Position numbers and translations under genes: made by a program. Shown here piece after piece: positions 39,824 to 49,508 of a DNA stretch of 64,000 nucleotides. Source of the DNA: Protaetiibacter larvae. Lineage in GTDB: Bacteria > Actinomycetota > Actinomycetes > Actinomycetales > Microbacteriaceae. The stretch is taken from the NCBI RefSeq assembly GCF_008365275.1, contig NZ_CP043504.1, positions 1,054,001-1,118,000 on the forward strand. Reading direction: 5' to 3'. The number at the start of each line of letters is the position of its first letter. The stretch's first letter is position 1. The notes below the pieces were generated by a model. It searched no databases and had not been told where the DNA came from. It saw only the letters and a program-made list of their open reading frames with translations.

Positions 39824-40845
39824 GGTCGTTCCTCTCGAGTGACGACGACTCCCGGCTTGCCGGAGAGACCGTCGGGGAGCAGAGCGCGGAGTTCGCGCTC
39901 GTCGTCCGGGCTCGGCACCCACTGGGTCGCGAGCAGATTCTCGTCGAGTTGCTCGGGCACGGTGATGCCGGTGATCACGCTCGTGACGGTGGGTTGGGCG
40001 AGCAGCCAGCCGAGTGCCGCCGCGGTCGGCGTGATGCCGCGCTCTCGTGCGAACGCCTTGAATCGTTCGAGGGCGTCCCAGGGCGCGCCGTCGAGAAGAT
40101 GGTGCTTGAGGTTCGTGATCTTGGCACCTTCCGGCGCGAATCCTGCGCGGTATTTGCCGGTCAGCAGGCCGTTCTGAAGGGGGAAGTAGAGAATGAATCC
40201 CAGCCCGTATCGCTGCAGCGCCGGAATCAGTTCCGCCTCGGCGCGACGCCAGAGGAGGTTGTATTCGCTCGTGGTCGAGACGAAGCCGTTGAGGCCGAGC
40301 GACCGCGCCGTGTGGGCGGCCTCGGCGATCCGCCATGCGGGGAAGTTGGATGCACCGACGTAGCGGACCTTTCCCGAGCGCACGAGGTCGTCGAGGGCGC
40401 GAAGGGTCTCCTCGATGGGCGTGTGCGGGTCGGGGAAATGGATCTGGTACAGGTCGATGTAGTCGGTGCCGAGCCGGGTGAGCGACTCCTCGACCGAGGC
40501 GATGATGTACTTGCGGGCGCCGGTGAGCGCGTAGGAGTGCCCGCGCGAGGAGTGCAGCGCTCGCCCGAACTTGGTGCCGATGACGACCTGCTCGCGTCGG
40601 CCGTGAAGTGCGCCGGCGAACAGCTCCTCGGAGAGGCCGGGGCGATCGCCGTAGCCCTCAGCGAGGTCGAAATAGCTGACGCCGAGCCCGATGGCCCGAT
40701 CGACGATCGCCTGAACAGAGTCCGCATCGACGGCGCGCATTCCGGAACGGCCGAAGGTGCTCGCGCCGATCCCCAACTGGGACAGCACGAGCCCTGACGA
40801 GCCGAGCGCCCGATACCCGGCGGGAAGTGTCGGCGGATGGGGCAT
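39820..40845 (-). CDS. Aldo/keto reductase (sulfur island, leftward operon)
   Basis: 341 residues from the ATG at 40845, with AGGAGG five bases before it; the 35 further upstream codons lie in the promoter region. Tetrad: YFDLAEGYGDRPGLSEELFA (Asp, Tyr), VIGTKFGRALHS (Lys), DLYQIHFPDPHTP (His). VITGITVPEQLDENL binds NADPH. First gene of the operon AKR-rhodanese-HTH-OsmC-rhodanese. It may reduce the aldehyde left after oxidative C-S cleavage by the divergent monooxygenase (inference). Confidence 0.87.
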   Translation of the reverse strand: MPHPPTLPAGYRALGSSGLVLSQLGIGASTFGRSGMRAVDADSVQAIVDRAIGLGVSYFDLAEGYGDRPGLSEELFAGALHGRREQVVIGTKFGRALHSSRGHSYALTGARKYIIASVEESLTRLGTDYIDLYQIHFPDPHTPIEETLRALDDLVRSGKVRYVGASNFPAWRIAEAAHTARSLGLNGFVSTTSEYNLLWRRAEAELIPALQRYGLGFILYFPLQNGLLTGKYRAGFAPEGAKITNLKHHLLDGAPWDALERFKAFARERGITPTAAALGWLLAQPTVTSVITGITVPEQLDENLLATQWVPSPDDERELRALLPDGLSGKPGVVVTREERP

Positions 40846-40874
40846 GGAACCTCCTGCGATGCCTGATGCGTTGT

Positions 40875-41038
40875 CTACATATAACGCACGTAGTTTTCGG
40901 CGCGTTCTACATTGCGCCTCCTTACGCCGCTTGACGCCGTGAGGCGTCATCTCGCCTTTTATGACGGGGGATGACGGCCCATGTCGTTACAACGCGACGC
41001 ACGAAGACACATAGCGAAAAGCCGTTTTGGCTACATAT
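40875..41038. promoter_or_regulatory. Divergent promoter of the sulfur island with CTACAT repeats
   Basis: The 244 bases between the divergent operons (40846-41089) are visibly more AT-rich than the genes. CTACATAT occurs at 40875-40882 and 41031-41038, and CTACATTG at 40907-40914. The first is part of the imperfect palindrome CTACATATAACGCACGTAG (40875-40893), and the third continues as CTACATATCGTGCGTCCGTA. Spacing and repetition suggest sites for one regulator serving both operons. The regulator is not identified. Confidence 0.45.
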
Positions 41039-41089
41039 CGTGCGTCCGTAACGTGTGTCTCCCGCACTCGGATCGAAGGAGCACACCAC

Positions 41090-42472
41090 ATGACGAAGAA
41101 GCAGCTCAGGCTCGGCCTGGCGGCGTACGGCACCGGCTGGGACAACGAGGCCTGGAGGCTGCCCGAGTCGGTCGACGTCGGGTTGAGCGACCCCAGCGTC
41201 ATCCTCGATATCGCGCGCATCGCGGAGCGCGGCAAGTTCGACTACATCTTCGCCGGCAGCGCGATCGCCAGTGAGCCGAACCGCTGGGGCCGGATCTACC
41301 GCTGGGACAGCGCGGTCTTCGGCGGCTACGCGGCCGCGCAGACCAAGAACGTCGGCTTCCTGCTCACCTACAACACCTCCTTCGAGCACCCCTATTTCGT
41401 CGCGCGGCAGCTCGCGACCCTCGACAACTTCAGCGGCGGTCGGGTCGCGTTCAATGCCGTCACGGGAATCGACCGGGCTGCCGACACCGGTGGGCCGACT
41501 GCCAACTTCGAGAACTGGCCGCTGCCGGACGACGACAGCAAGTACACCCGTGTCGTCGAGTTCACCGAGGTGCTCAACCAGCTTCTCTACAGCTGGGACG
41601 CCGACTACCTGCTCGACGACAAGGCGGGCGGGCAGCTCGTACGCCCCGGCTCGTACCACCCGATCGACTACCGCGGCGAGCACTTCGTCGTGCAGGGACC
41701 TCTCAACGTCGCTCGCCCGATTCAGAACACGATTCCCAACGTGCATGTCGGCACCTCGGAGCGATCGGTGTCGTACGGTGCCGAGTTCGCCCACGCCCGC
41801 TTCGCCCCGTACCTCGGGCACGACCGCGCCCGTCAGGAGTACAAGGACCACAAGGCGCGGATCGCCGCCTCGGGTCGTGATCCCGAGAAGTTCAAGATCC
41901 TTCCCGGCATCACCTTCTACATCGGGGGAACCGCGCGCGAGGCGCGCGAGAAGTTCCGTCAGGTGCAGGCCTTCACGCAGGCCGTCGACGCACCCGCACG
42001 GATCGGCGCGGCGTTCGGAGTGGACCTGAGCGAGGTCAAGCCCACCGAGAAGTTCTTCAACGTGATCGACATCGAGAAGGTCGGCTTCGACACGCTGAAG
42101 GCGATCCTCCCCGAGGGCGCCGGCCGCCGCCGCGAGGGCACCCCGCGACCGGGCGACGACGACCGCCAGTGGCTGCAGGACGTCGTCGTCGGCAACCTCG
42201 GCGAGGATGTCACTCTCGAAGACGTTTATCAGTTCGTCGTGCGCCATCGCTCGGGGCAGGGGAAGCTCGTCGGCGACGCGAAGCACTTCGCCGACTTCCT
42301 CGAGCAGGGGCTCGAGGAAGAGGCCTTCGACGGCGTCCAGTTCTTCCCGCCCTATCACCGCGGTCCGGCCGACCTGCTCGTCGACCTGGTGGTTCCCGAG
42401 TTGCAGCGCCGCGGCATCTTCCGCAAGGAGTACGAGGGTTCGACCCTCGAGCAGAACCTGGGCATCGCCTAA
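41090..42472 (+). CDS. NtaA/DmoA/SnaA-family FMN-dependent monooxygenase
   Basis: 460 residues from the ATG at 41090, preceded by GAAGGAG. Bacterial-luciferase-like TIM barrel: LGLAAYGTGWDNEAWRLPES, FDYIFAGSAIAS, RQLATLDNFSGGRVAFNAVT, VQGPLNVARPIQNTIPNVHV, KILPGITFYIGGTAREAREK. This family includes nitrilotriacetate, dimethylsulfide and dibenzothiophene-sulfone monooxygenases and YxeK, which acts on S-(2-succino)cysteine-derived compounds; all use FMNH2 from a partner reductase. With rhodaneses around it, a C-S bond cleaving role is the best guess. No reductase is encoded in the island; the FMN reductase at 13977 is a candidate. Confidence 0.85.
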   Translation: MTKKQLRLGLAAYGTGWDNEAWRLPESVDVGLSDPSVILDIARIAERGKFDYIFAGSAIASEPNRWGRIYRWDSAVFGGYAAAQTKNVGFLLTYNTSFEHPYFVARQLATLDNFSGGRVAFNAVTGIDRAADTGGPTANFENWPLPDDDSKYTRVVEFTEVLNQLLYSWDADYLLDDKAGGQLVRPGSYHPIDYRGEHFVVQGPLNVARPIQNTIPNVHVGTSERSVSYGAEFAHARFAPYLGHDRARQEYKDHKARIAASGRDPEKFKILPGITFYIGGTAREAREKFRQVQAFTQAVDAPARIGAAFGVDLSEVKPTEKFFNVIDIEKVGFDTLKAILPEGAGRRREGTPRPGDDDRQWLQDVVVGNLGEDVTLEDVYQFVVRHRSGQGKLVGDAKHFADFLEQGLEEEAFDGVQFFPPYHRGPADLLVDLVVPELQRRGIFRKEYEGSTLEQNLGIA

Positions 42473-42509
42473 CCCAGCCACCACCGAGCACAGAACAGGA
42501 AGCACGACG

Positions 42510-44120
42510 ATGAAACTCTCCCGACGACTCGCACTCGTCGCGACACTCGCCGCCACCGCCACGATCGTGGCCGGCTGCGCCGGTCCGGCAGCGGATCCGA
42601 AGACCGGCGATTCTGCGAACCAGCCCCGCCCCGGAGGCACGGTGGTGATCGCCTGGACGTCCGATCAGAACGGTGTCGATGCCGCGAGCCTCAACAATGT
42701 CCGTGAGAACATCACGCGGCAGCTCACCGACTCACTCGTATTCCGCAACCCGGACAGCGGTGAGTTCGAGCCGTGGCTTGCCGAGTCGTGGAAGGTGTCC
42801 GACGACGTGAAGGAGTACACCTTCACGCTCCGGCAGGACGTCACCTTCAACGACGGCACCAAGCTGGACGCCGAAGTCGTGAAGGCCAACATCGAGGCGC
42901 TGCAGCAGCCAGGAGTGCACTCCACGCCTGCCGGACTCGTGGCAGGGGTCAAGGTCGAGGTCGTCGATGAATACACCGTCAAGTTCACCTTGCCGCGCGG
43001 CAACGCGGGATTCCTCGCGAACCTCTCGCGTGCGGACGTCGGGATCGTCTCCGCGGCGACGGCTGCCAAGCCGCTCGCCGAACGCCAGACGAGTATCGAC
43101 GGGTCCGGACCGTACTCCCTCGTCTCCTGGACCGTGAATGAAGGCGCGGTGATCAAGCGGCGCGACGACTACAACTGGGCACCCGCGAGCATCTCGCACG
43201 ACGGTCCCGCGTACATCGAGGAGATCCGCTACCAGGTGATCCCGGAGGCTCAGGTCATCTACGAGAGCCTGAAGAGCGGGGAGGTCGACTTCTACGAGAG
43301 CGTGGGCGGCCTGTTCGTGGACGACCTCAAGGCGAATGGCGTCAACGTCAGCGGCCTCCTCTCCCCGCCGGGAACCGCGGGCGAGGCGCCCGTCAACGTG
43401 TCGAACCCCATCCTCCGCGACAAGCGCGTGCGCCAGGCCCTTACGCATGGCATCGATCGCGATGCCATCAACCAGGCGATCTGGTTGGGCAAGGACCAGC
43501 CGGCGAGCAGCATCTTCAACCGTTCGAACCCGTACTGGGAGGATCTCAGCGAGTACCTGAGCTACGACCCCGAGCAGTCGATCGAGCTTCTGGAGGAGGC
43601 CGGCTGGACCGAGATCGGTTCCGACGGGATCCGCGTGAAGGACGGTGTTCGTCTGTCGCTGCGCCTCGCGCAGGACAGCCCCACGACCCAGATCTTCAAG
43701 GAGCAGTGGAAGAAGATCGGCGTCGAGGCGGTGCTCGATCCGCCGCTTCCCGCGGAGGCGAACCAGCGCATCCTCACCGGGGAGTACGACGTCACCTACT
43801 GGGAGCACACCTACCCCGACAGCGACATCCTCCGCGCGAACTACGGGAAGACCACGGGCTCGAACCGCTCGATCCTCGACCTCGACAACCCGGAGGACAA
43901 GCATCTCGACGATCTGCTCCAGCAGCAGCTGTCGATCTCGGATCCGGAGGAGCGCAAGAAGGTGGTGAGCGAGGCGGCAACCATCCTGGTGCGCGACGCC
44001 TACACGATCCCCGTGCTCGAGCGCACCAAGGTCTGGGGATTCACGAGCCGCCTGCACGATGTGAAGGCGAACGGCGTCGACCAGATCTTCTACAACGCCT
44101 GGGTGGACGACGCCGAGTGA
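42510..44120 (+). CDS. Peptide-type ABC transporter substrate-binding lipoprotein
   Basis: 536 residues from the ATG at 42510 (ACAGGAAG upstream). Lipobox IVAGC near residue 23. SBP family 5 (DppA/OppA/NikA type): RPGGTVVIAWTSDQNGVDAA, DSLVFRNPDSGEFEPWLAES, YTFTLRQDVTFNDGTKLDAE, GSGPYSLVSWTVNEGAVIKR, RVRQALTHGIDRDAINQAIW. Binds the imported solute outside the membrane. Family 5 proteins take peptides, glutathione, nickel chelates and opines; with a flavin monooxygenase in the same operon, an organosulfur or chelating compound is likely. A strong hairpin follows the gene. Confidence 0.9.
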   Translation: MKLSRRLALVATLAATATIVAGCAGPAADPKTGDSANQPRPGGTVVIAWTSDQNGVDAASLNNVRENITRQLTDSLVFRNPDSGEFEPWLAESWKVSDDVKEYTFTLRQDVTFNDGTKLDAEVVKANIEALQQPGVHSTPAGLVAGVKVEVVDEYTVKFTLPRGNAGFLANLSRADVGIVSAATAAKPLAERQTSIDGSGPYSLVSWTVNEGAVIKRRDDYNWAPASISHDGPAYIEEIRYQVIPEAQVIYESLKSGEVDFYESVGGLFVDDLKANGVNVSGLLSPPGTAGEAPVNVSNPILRDKRVRQALTHGIDRDAINQAIWLGKDQPASSIFNRSNPYWEDLSEYLSYDPEQSIELLEEAGWTEIGSDGIRVKDGVRLSLRLAQDSPTTQIFKEQWKKIGVEAVLDPPLPAEANQRILTGEYDVTYWEHTYPDSDILRANYGKTTGSNRSILDLDNPEDKHLDDLLQQQLSISDPEERKKVVSEAATILVRDAYTIPVLERTKVWGFTSRLHDVKANGVDQIFYNAWVDDAE

Positions 44121-44126
44121 CACGAC

Positions 44127-44163
44127 GCGGGTTCGGGCGGCCGTCTTGACCGCCCGAACCCGC
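44127..44163 (+). terminator. Intercistronic hairpin after the substrate-binding protein gene
   Basis: GCGGGTTCGGGCGG (44127-44140) and its exact complement (44150-44163) with a 9-base loop. Placed between the binding-protein gene and the permease genes, it probably protects the upstream message or attenuates read-through, giving excess binding protein over permease. Confidence 0.65.
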
Positions 44164-44216
44164 GGCACACCGAACGGGGCGCGAGGGGCGCCCGACGACA
44201 GAGGAGGGAGTGAGGA

Positions 44217-45152
44217 ATGGATTACCTGAGGTATCTCGCACGACGAGCGCTCTACGGCGTCCTCGTGCTCTTCCTCGCCTTCACGGGATCGTTCTTCCTC
44301 CTCTTCGTCATCCCCGGGGACGCCGCGGGCGCGCTGAGCTTCGGCGGTGACGGCGGCACCGACCAGAGCGTCCTCGACGCTCAGCGGAAGCTGCTCGGCA
44401 TCGATCGACCCGTGCTCGTGCAATACCTCGATGCCCTGCTCAACGCGCTCCGCGGTGACTTCGGCACGAGTTTTGCCCACAAGCAATCGGCCACCGAGGT
44501 GTATTTCAGCGCTTTCGGGATGACCCTCCAGCTCGCCAGTCTCGGGCTCGCCCTCGCTCTCGTCTTCGGGTTCGTGTTGGGGCTGCTGACCGTTCTCGCC
44601 CCGTTCGCCTGGCTGCGCGAGGCGCTCACTTCGATTCCCCCGCTGGCCGCATCTTTGCCGGCGTTTCTCACGGCACTGCTGCTCCTGCAGTTCTTCGCCT
44701 TCGGGACCGGCCTGATCGAGCCGTTCAACGACGACTCGTTCCTGGGGCTCTTCGTCGCCTCGCTCTGCATCGCGATTCCCGGAGGATCCGGGATCGCCCA
44801 ACTGCTCGCGGTGAACCTGGAGCAGGCGATGCGCTCGCCCTACGTGGAAACGCTCGCCAACTGGGGTCTCAGCCGACGCGCGGTCATCCTGCGACACGGC
44901 GTCAAGAACGCGCTCCTGCCCGTCATGACAGCATTCGGCACGACCGTTGGCGGCATCTTCGCCGGCACGGTCCTGACCGAGACTGTGTTCTCGCGGAACG
45001 GCGTCGGGCGCCTGATCGTGGATGCCGTCAAGGGCAAGGACACCCCGATGGTGCTCATCTCGGTGACCGTCAGCGCCGCGATCTTCGTGATCGTCAGCCT
45101 CATCGTCGACGCGCTCTATCCCCTCGTCGACAAGCGGATCAAGCGCGCCTAA
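44217..45152 (+). CDS. ABC transporter permease (DppB type)
   Basis: 311 residues with six membrane helices and GAGGAGGGAG upstream of the ATG. N-terminal YLRYLARRALYGVLVLFLAF is the typical DppB opening; EAA-type loop near LETLANWGLSRRAVILRHGV (ETLANWGLSRRAV...ILRHGVKNALLPV) contacts the ATPase. Pairs with the DppC-type permease 12 bases downstream. Confidence 0.92.
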   Translation: MDYLRYLARRALYGVLVLFLAFTGSFFLLFVIPGDAAGALSFGGDGGTDQSVLDAQRKLLGIDRPVLVQYLDALLNALRGDFGTSFAHKQSATEVYFSAFGMTLQLASLGLALALVFGFVLGLLTVLAPFAWLREALTSIPPLAASLPAFLTALLLLQFFAFGTGLIEPFNDDSFLGLFVASLCIAIPGGSGIAQLLAVNLEQAMRSPYVETLANWGLSRRAVILRHGVKNALLPVMTAFGTTVGGIFAGTVLTETVFSRNGVGRLIVDAVKGKDTPMVLISVTVSAAIFVIVSLIVDALYPLVDKRIKRA

Positions 45153-45164
45153 GGGAGGGTTTCC

Positions 45165-46070
45165 ATGACCGTCAGCAAAGCCATCGCGCCACCGAGTCGA
45201 CTCACCCTCGCGTCGCTCGATCAGGAGTTCACCCTCCCCAAGAGGCGCTCCCGATTCGCCTTTGCGCTCCGCAACCCGCTCTTCGTGGTGTCGTCGGTGT
45301 GGATCGTCGTGGTGCTGATCGCCGCGGTCGCTCCTCAGCTGCTCACCCGCTTCGACCCGTACGCGATGGATCCGTTCAGCGCGCTCGGCCCGGTATCGGC
45401 GCAGCACTGGTTCGGCACCGACGAGTTCGGTCGCGACCTGTTCACACGGGTGGTGTTCGGAACCTCCGAGTCGATCAAGGCCGCGGTGCTCGCGGTGCTC
45501 ATCGGACTGGTCGCAGGGATCATCGTCGGGGTCACCTCCGGGTACCTCGGCGGCGTGGTCGACCTCGTCATCATGCGCCTCGTCGACACGATGCTCTCCG
45601 TGCCGTCGCTGATCCTGTCGCTCGCGATACTGACGACCCTCGGGCGCGGCACCATCCCGATCGCCATCGCGATCGGCGTGAATTCGATCGCCGGAACCGC
45701 GCGTCTCATGCGCTCGGAGGTGCTCGGCGTGAAGGAGCGGCCGTTCGTGGAGGCGAGTCGGTTCTCGGGGCACGGCACCATCTACCGCCTTCGTCGGCAC
45801 GTCGTCCCGAACTCGTCGCGCTCCGTCGTGAACTCGGCGATCCTCGACACCGGCTCGGCGATCCTCGGCGTCGCCTCGCTCAGCTTCCTCGGGCTGGGTG
45901 CACCACCGCCCACGCCGGAGTGGGGAGCGCTCGTCGCGGAGGGGCGCTCGTTCTTCCCCGGTGCGTGGTGGCTGAGCCTGCTGCCGGGATTCGTGATCGC
46001 GGCAACGGTGCTCTCCGTCTACAAGATCGCGCGAGTGCTCGGTAACTCGCGCTCGTCGAACATCGCGTGA
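45165..46070 (+). CDS. ABC transporter permease (DppC type)
   Basis: 301 residues. Cytoplasmic N-terminus, first helix at about 40, then the characteristic DppC segment HWFGTDEFGRDLFTRVVFGT, and the EAA-like loop VEASRFSGHGTIYRLRRHVV. C-terminal SFLGLGAPPPTPEWGALVAE is conserved in DppC proteins. Its stop overlaps the GTG start of the ATPase gene by four bases. Confidence 0.92.
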   Translation: MTVSKAIAPPSRLTLASLDQEFTLPKRRSRFAFALRNPLFVVSSVWIVVVLIAAVAPQLLTRFDPYAMDPFSALGPVSAQHWFGTDEFGRDLFTRVVFGTSESIKAAVLAVLIGLVAGIIVGVTSGYLGGVVDLVIMRLVDTMLSVPSLILSLAILTTLGRGTIPIAIAIGVNSIAGTARLMRSEVLGVKERPFVEASRFSGHGTIYRLRRHVVPNSSRSVVNSAILDTGSAILGVASLSFLGLGAPPPTPEWGALVAEGRSFFPGAWWLSLLPGFVIAATVLSVYKIARVLGNSRSSNIA

Positions 46071-47713
46071 AAGGCGATCTCGTGCCTGTTCTGGAGATCC
46101 AAGGTCTCGGCGTCAGCTTCTCGACTCCGTACGGTGCCGTCGACGTGCTCCGCGACGTCTCGCTGTCCGTGGAACGCGGCGAGATCGCCGCGATCGTCGG
46201 GGAATCCGGATCGGGGAAGAGCACCTTGATCCGCAGCGTCACCGGCACGGTCGCCGACAACGGACGGGTGCGCGCGGACAAGCTCGTGCTCGGCGGCCGT
46301 GATCTGCTGTCTCTGTCCCGATCCGGGTACTCCCGGATCCGCGGTCGCGACATCGGGTTCATTCCCCAGGACGCTCAGCTCGGCCTCAACCCGCTCGTCC
46401 CCGTCGGTCGACTTGCGGAGGAACCGCTACGCCGGACCGGTGTCTCGCGTGTCGAACGTCGTCGACGCGTGCTCGAGCTGTTCGATGCTGTGGGGCTACC
46501 CGACCCCGAGCGCGTGTACCGCAGCCATGCGCACGAGCTCTCGGGGGGCATGTGCCAGCGGGTACTGATCGCGGCGGCCATCTCGACCAAGCCCCAGCTG
46601 ATCATCGCCGACGAGCCCACCAGCGCGCTCGATGTCACCATCCAGAAGCGCATCCTCGACCTTCTCGTCGAGCTCCGGGATCAGATCGGCAGCAGCATCG
46701 TGCTCGTCACCCACGATCTCGGGATCGCCGAAGAGCGCGCCGATCGCCTCCACGTGCTGAACCGCGGCGAGCTTGTCGAGAGCGGCACCGCGGAGGAGAT
46801 CCTCCGCGCCCCGAAGGATCGCTATACGCAACTCCTGCTCTCGACGTCGTCGGTCGGCCGCCTCGTGCTGCGCGACCTGCCTCGAAGCGACGCGGACCCG
46901 GCGGAGACGCCCGCAGCAGCTCCCCGCCCCCACCTGAGGGTGGAGGCTCTGTCCAAGGCCTTCGGCGCCCGCCGTCGCCATCAGGCGACGCTGGCGGTCT
47001 CCAACGTCACCTTCGACGTGCGCCGCTCCACGACTCTGGGCATCGTCGGCGAGTCCGGCTCCGGGAAGACCACGCTCCTGCGAATCCTCGCGGGGCTCGT
47101 GAGCCCGTACGAGGGGACCGCAGAGGTCGACACCGGCGCCTCGCTCGCCGGGATCGGCTCGCGGGAGGGTCGGGAATACCTCGCGCGACGAGCGCAGGTG
47201 GTGTACCAGGGCTCCTACGCGTCCCTCGATCCGCGCTTCACGGTGGCTCAGCTCATCGACGAACCGCTCACCGGCTTTCGTCTCGGGGATCGTCGTGCAC
47301 GACGCGCGCGGATCGCCGAGCTGCTCGAGCGGGTGCACCTGCCGCAGTCGGCGAGCGGAAAGTACTCGAGCGAGCTGTCGGGCGGCCAGCGCCAACGTGT
47401 CGCGATCGCCCGTGCCCTTGCCGGTGAGCCCGAGCTGCTGCTCGCGGACGAGCCCGTATCGGCGCTCGACGTGACGGTGCAAGGGCAGATCATCGCGCTG
47501 CTTCGCGAACTCCAGTCGGAGCTCGACCTCACGATGGTGTTCGTCTCCCACGACCTCAGCGTGGTCTCCGACATCGCCGACGACATCCTGGTGTTGCTGC
47601 ATGGCCAGCAAGTCGACTACGGGCCATCGGGACGCGTGCTTCGCGACACGAGCATCCCGTACGTGCGTGAACTCGTCGACGCGATCCCCGGAGGCCGGTT
47701 GTCGCGGGCATGA
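46067..47713 (+). CDS. ABC transporter double ATPase (fused DppD-DppF type)
   Basis: 548 residues. Two ATPase domains: first with GESGSGKST, FIPQDAQLGLNPLVPVGRLA, LSGGMCQRV, LIIADEPTSALDVTIQ; second with GESGSGKTT, VVYQGSYASLDPRFTVAQLI, LSGGQRQRV, LLLADEPVSALDVTVQ. Domains are joined by a Pro-rich stretch at about 280. The fused form replaces separate DppD and DppF genes. GTG start, coupled to the permease. Completes the importer of the island. Confidence 0.92.
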   Translation: MKGDLVPVLEIQGLGVSFSTPYGAVDVLRDVSLSVERGEIAAIVGESGSGKSTLIRSVTGTVADNGRVRADKLVLGGRDLLSLSRSGYSRIRGRDIGFIPQDAQLGLNPLVPVGRLAEEPLRRTGVSRVERRRRVLELFDAVGLPDPERVYRSHAHELSGGMCQRVLIAAAISTKPQLIIADEPTSALDVTIQKRILDLLVELRDQIGSSIVLVTHDLGIAEERADRLHVLNRGELVESGTAEEILRAPKDRYTQLLLSTSSVGRLVLRDLPRSDADPAETPAAAPRPHLRVEALSKAFGARRRHQATLAVSNVTFDVRRSTTLGIVGESGSGKTTLLRILAGLVSPYEGTAEVDTGASLAGIGSREGREYLARRAQVVYQGSYASLDPRFTVAQLIDEPLTGFRLGDRRARRARIAELLERVHLPQSASGKYSSELSGGQRQRVAIARALAGEPELLLADEPVSALDVTVQGQIIALLRELQSELDLTMVFVSHDLSVVSDIADDILVLLHGQQVDYGPSGRVLRDTSIPYVRELVDAIPGGRLSRA

Positions 47714-47744
47714 GCACGTCGGAATGTTGGAAGGAGGGCCGTTC

Positions 47745-49508
47745 ATGACGGACAACCCGGGGGGTGGCCTCCTCGGATCGGTGCGCCGCCTGTTCCCGTA
47801 CGCGCGCCCGATCCTGCCGTTCTGGATCCTCGGCTTGACGATGGCCGGTCTCGCCTCCCTCGTGGGCCTCGCGATCCCGCAAGTGCTTCAGCGGATCGTG
47901 AACGGTTCACTCGGATCCCCCGACGGCAGCGCGCTCTGGTGGGGCGTCGGAGTCGTCGCGGGGTTGGGTGTGCTCGAGGCGGCGCTCATCACCGCCAGGC
48001 GGCGGTTCGTGCTCACGCCCAGCACCCGTCTCGAGAGTACCCTGCGCGTGCGACTGTACGAGCACCTGCTCGATCTCCCTCCCGCGTTCCACGACCACTG
48101 GCCGGGCGGCCAGCTGCTGGCCCGTTCGATCGGCGACATCCGGGTCTTTCGGCGCTGGTTGAGTTTCGGCGCCATCATGCTCATGGTCAACACTCTCACC
48201 ATCGCGGTCGGCATCGCGCTCATGGTGTCGGTCAGCTGGCCGCTCGCCGTCATCTTTGCGGTGTTCACCATTCCGGCCTTCGTTGTGAGCGTGCGCTCCC
48301 GTGCTCGTCTGCGCGGCCTGTCGCGTCGCAGCCAGGATCAGAGCGGCGACCTGAGCGCGCTCATTGAGGAGTCGGTCCACGGCATCCGCGTCCTCAAGGC
48401 CTTCGGACGCGAGCTCGAGGCACTCGCCGATTTCAGCGAACAGGCGGAGGACCTGCGGGACACCGAGCTCGGGAAGGCGCGTGAACGCGCGCTCGTGACG
48501 CTCGTGATGACATCGTTGCCCGAGGTGGCGCTCGCCGCGAGCCTCGTCGTCGGCGCCTTCCAGTTCGCGGCCGGGAACCTGACCACGGGTGGCCTTCTGG
48601 CGTTCTTCGCGACGGCCGCCATCGTGAGCGGGCCGCTTGAGCGTCTCAGCGAGCAGTTCATGATGTCGGTGCAAGCCAAGACCGCCATCGACCGCTACCT
48701 CGAGGTGCTCGACATCGAGAATGAGCTCACGGACCCTGACGACCCGATCGCCGTCCCGGAGGGATCCGGGCGCGTGGAGCTGCGCAATGTCGTGTTCGCC
48801 TATCACCCCACCGGGTCGCCGGTGCTCGACGGCGTCGAATTGGTACTCGAACCCGGTGAGACGCTCGCCCTGGTGGGCCTCACCGGAAGCGGAAAGTCGA
48901 CGATCGCCCAACTGATCCCGCGTTTGTACGACGTCTCCGCGGGTGCCGTCGAGATCGACGGGGTCGACGTGCGGCGGCTGACGCGCCAACAGTTGCGAGG
49001 CCTTGTGGGCGTCGCCTTCGAGGAACCCGTGCTGTTCTCGGCGAGCGTGCGCGAGAACGTCGCGCTCGGCCGACCTGACGCCCACGAGGCGGCGATCCGC
49101 GAGGCGCTCGAGGTGGCGCACGCCGACTTCGTCGACGGTCTGCCCGACGGCCTCGACACCGTGATCGGCGAGGAAGGTCTGAGTCTGTCGGGCGGGCAGC
49201 GGCAGCGTCTCTCGCTCGCTCGCGCCATCCTCGGCCGTCCGCGCGTGCTCGTGCTCGACGACCCGCTCTCCGCCCTGGATGTGCGCACCGAGGCGCGGGT
49301 CACCGAAAGGCTGCGGGAGTACCTCGCGGGAACGACGACTCTGGTCGTCGCGCATCGGCCGTCGACGGTCGCCCTCGGCGACCGGGTCGCGGTCGTGCAC
49401 GACGGGAGAATCGCCGCGGTCGGCGAGCACCGCGCCCTGCTCGCCACCAACCCCCTCTACCGCAGCATCATCACGACCCACGATCCCGAGCTGGAGACCG
49501 CCCGATGA
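47745..49508 (+). CDS. ABC exporter half, degenerate ATPase site
   Basis: 587 residues from the ATG at 47745 (AAGGAGGG upstream). Six-helix exporter domain then ATPase: Walker A VGLTGSGKST, EEPVLFSASVRENVALG, signature LSGGQRQRL, Walker B VLVLDDPLSALDVRTE, switch VVAHRPST. The catalytic Glu after Walker B is Asp (LDDPLS rather than LDEPTS/LDEATS), the mark of the degenerate half of heterodimeric exporters. Translationally coupled to the next gene. Confidence 0.9.
   Translation: MTDNPGGGLLGSVRRLFPYARPILPFWILGLTMAGLASLVGLAIPQVLQRIVNGSLGSPDGSALWWGVGVVAGLGVLEAALITARRRFVLTPSTRLESTLRVRLYEHLLDLPPAFHDHWPGGQLLARSIGDIRVFRRWLSFGAIMLMVNTLTIAVGIALMVSVSWPLAVIFAVFTIPAFVVSVRSRARLRGLSRRSQDQSGDLSALIEESVHGIRVLKAFGRELEALADFSEQAEDLRDTELGKARERALVTLVMTSLPEVALAASLVVGAFQFAAGNLTTGGLLAFFATAAIVSGPLERLSEQFMMSVQAKTAIDRYLEVLDIENELTDPDDPIAVPEGSGRVELRNVVFAYHPTGSPVLDGVELVLEPGETLALVGLTGSGKSTIAQLIPRLYDVSAGAVEIDGVDVRRLTRQQLRGLVGVAFEEPVLFSASVRENVALGRPDAHEAAIREALEVAHADFVDGLPDGLDTVIGEEGLSLSGGQRQRLSLARAILGRPRVLVLDDPLSALDVRTEARVTERLREYLAGTTTLVVAHRPSTVALGDRVAVVHDGRIAAVGEHRALLATNPLYRSIITTHDPELETAR

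Noticed and set aside
42732-45800. 1022-residue antisense frame over the ABC importer
   Set aside because: Arises from codon bias of the sense genes; no start signal or homology features.
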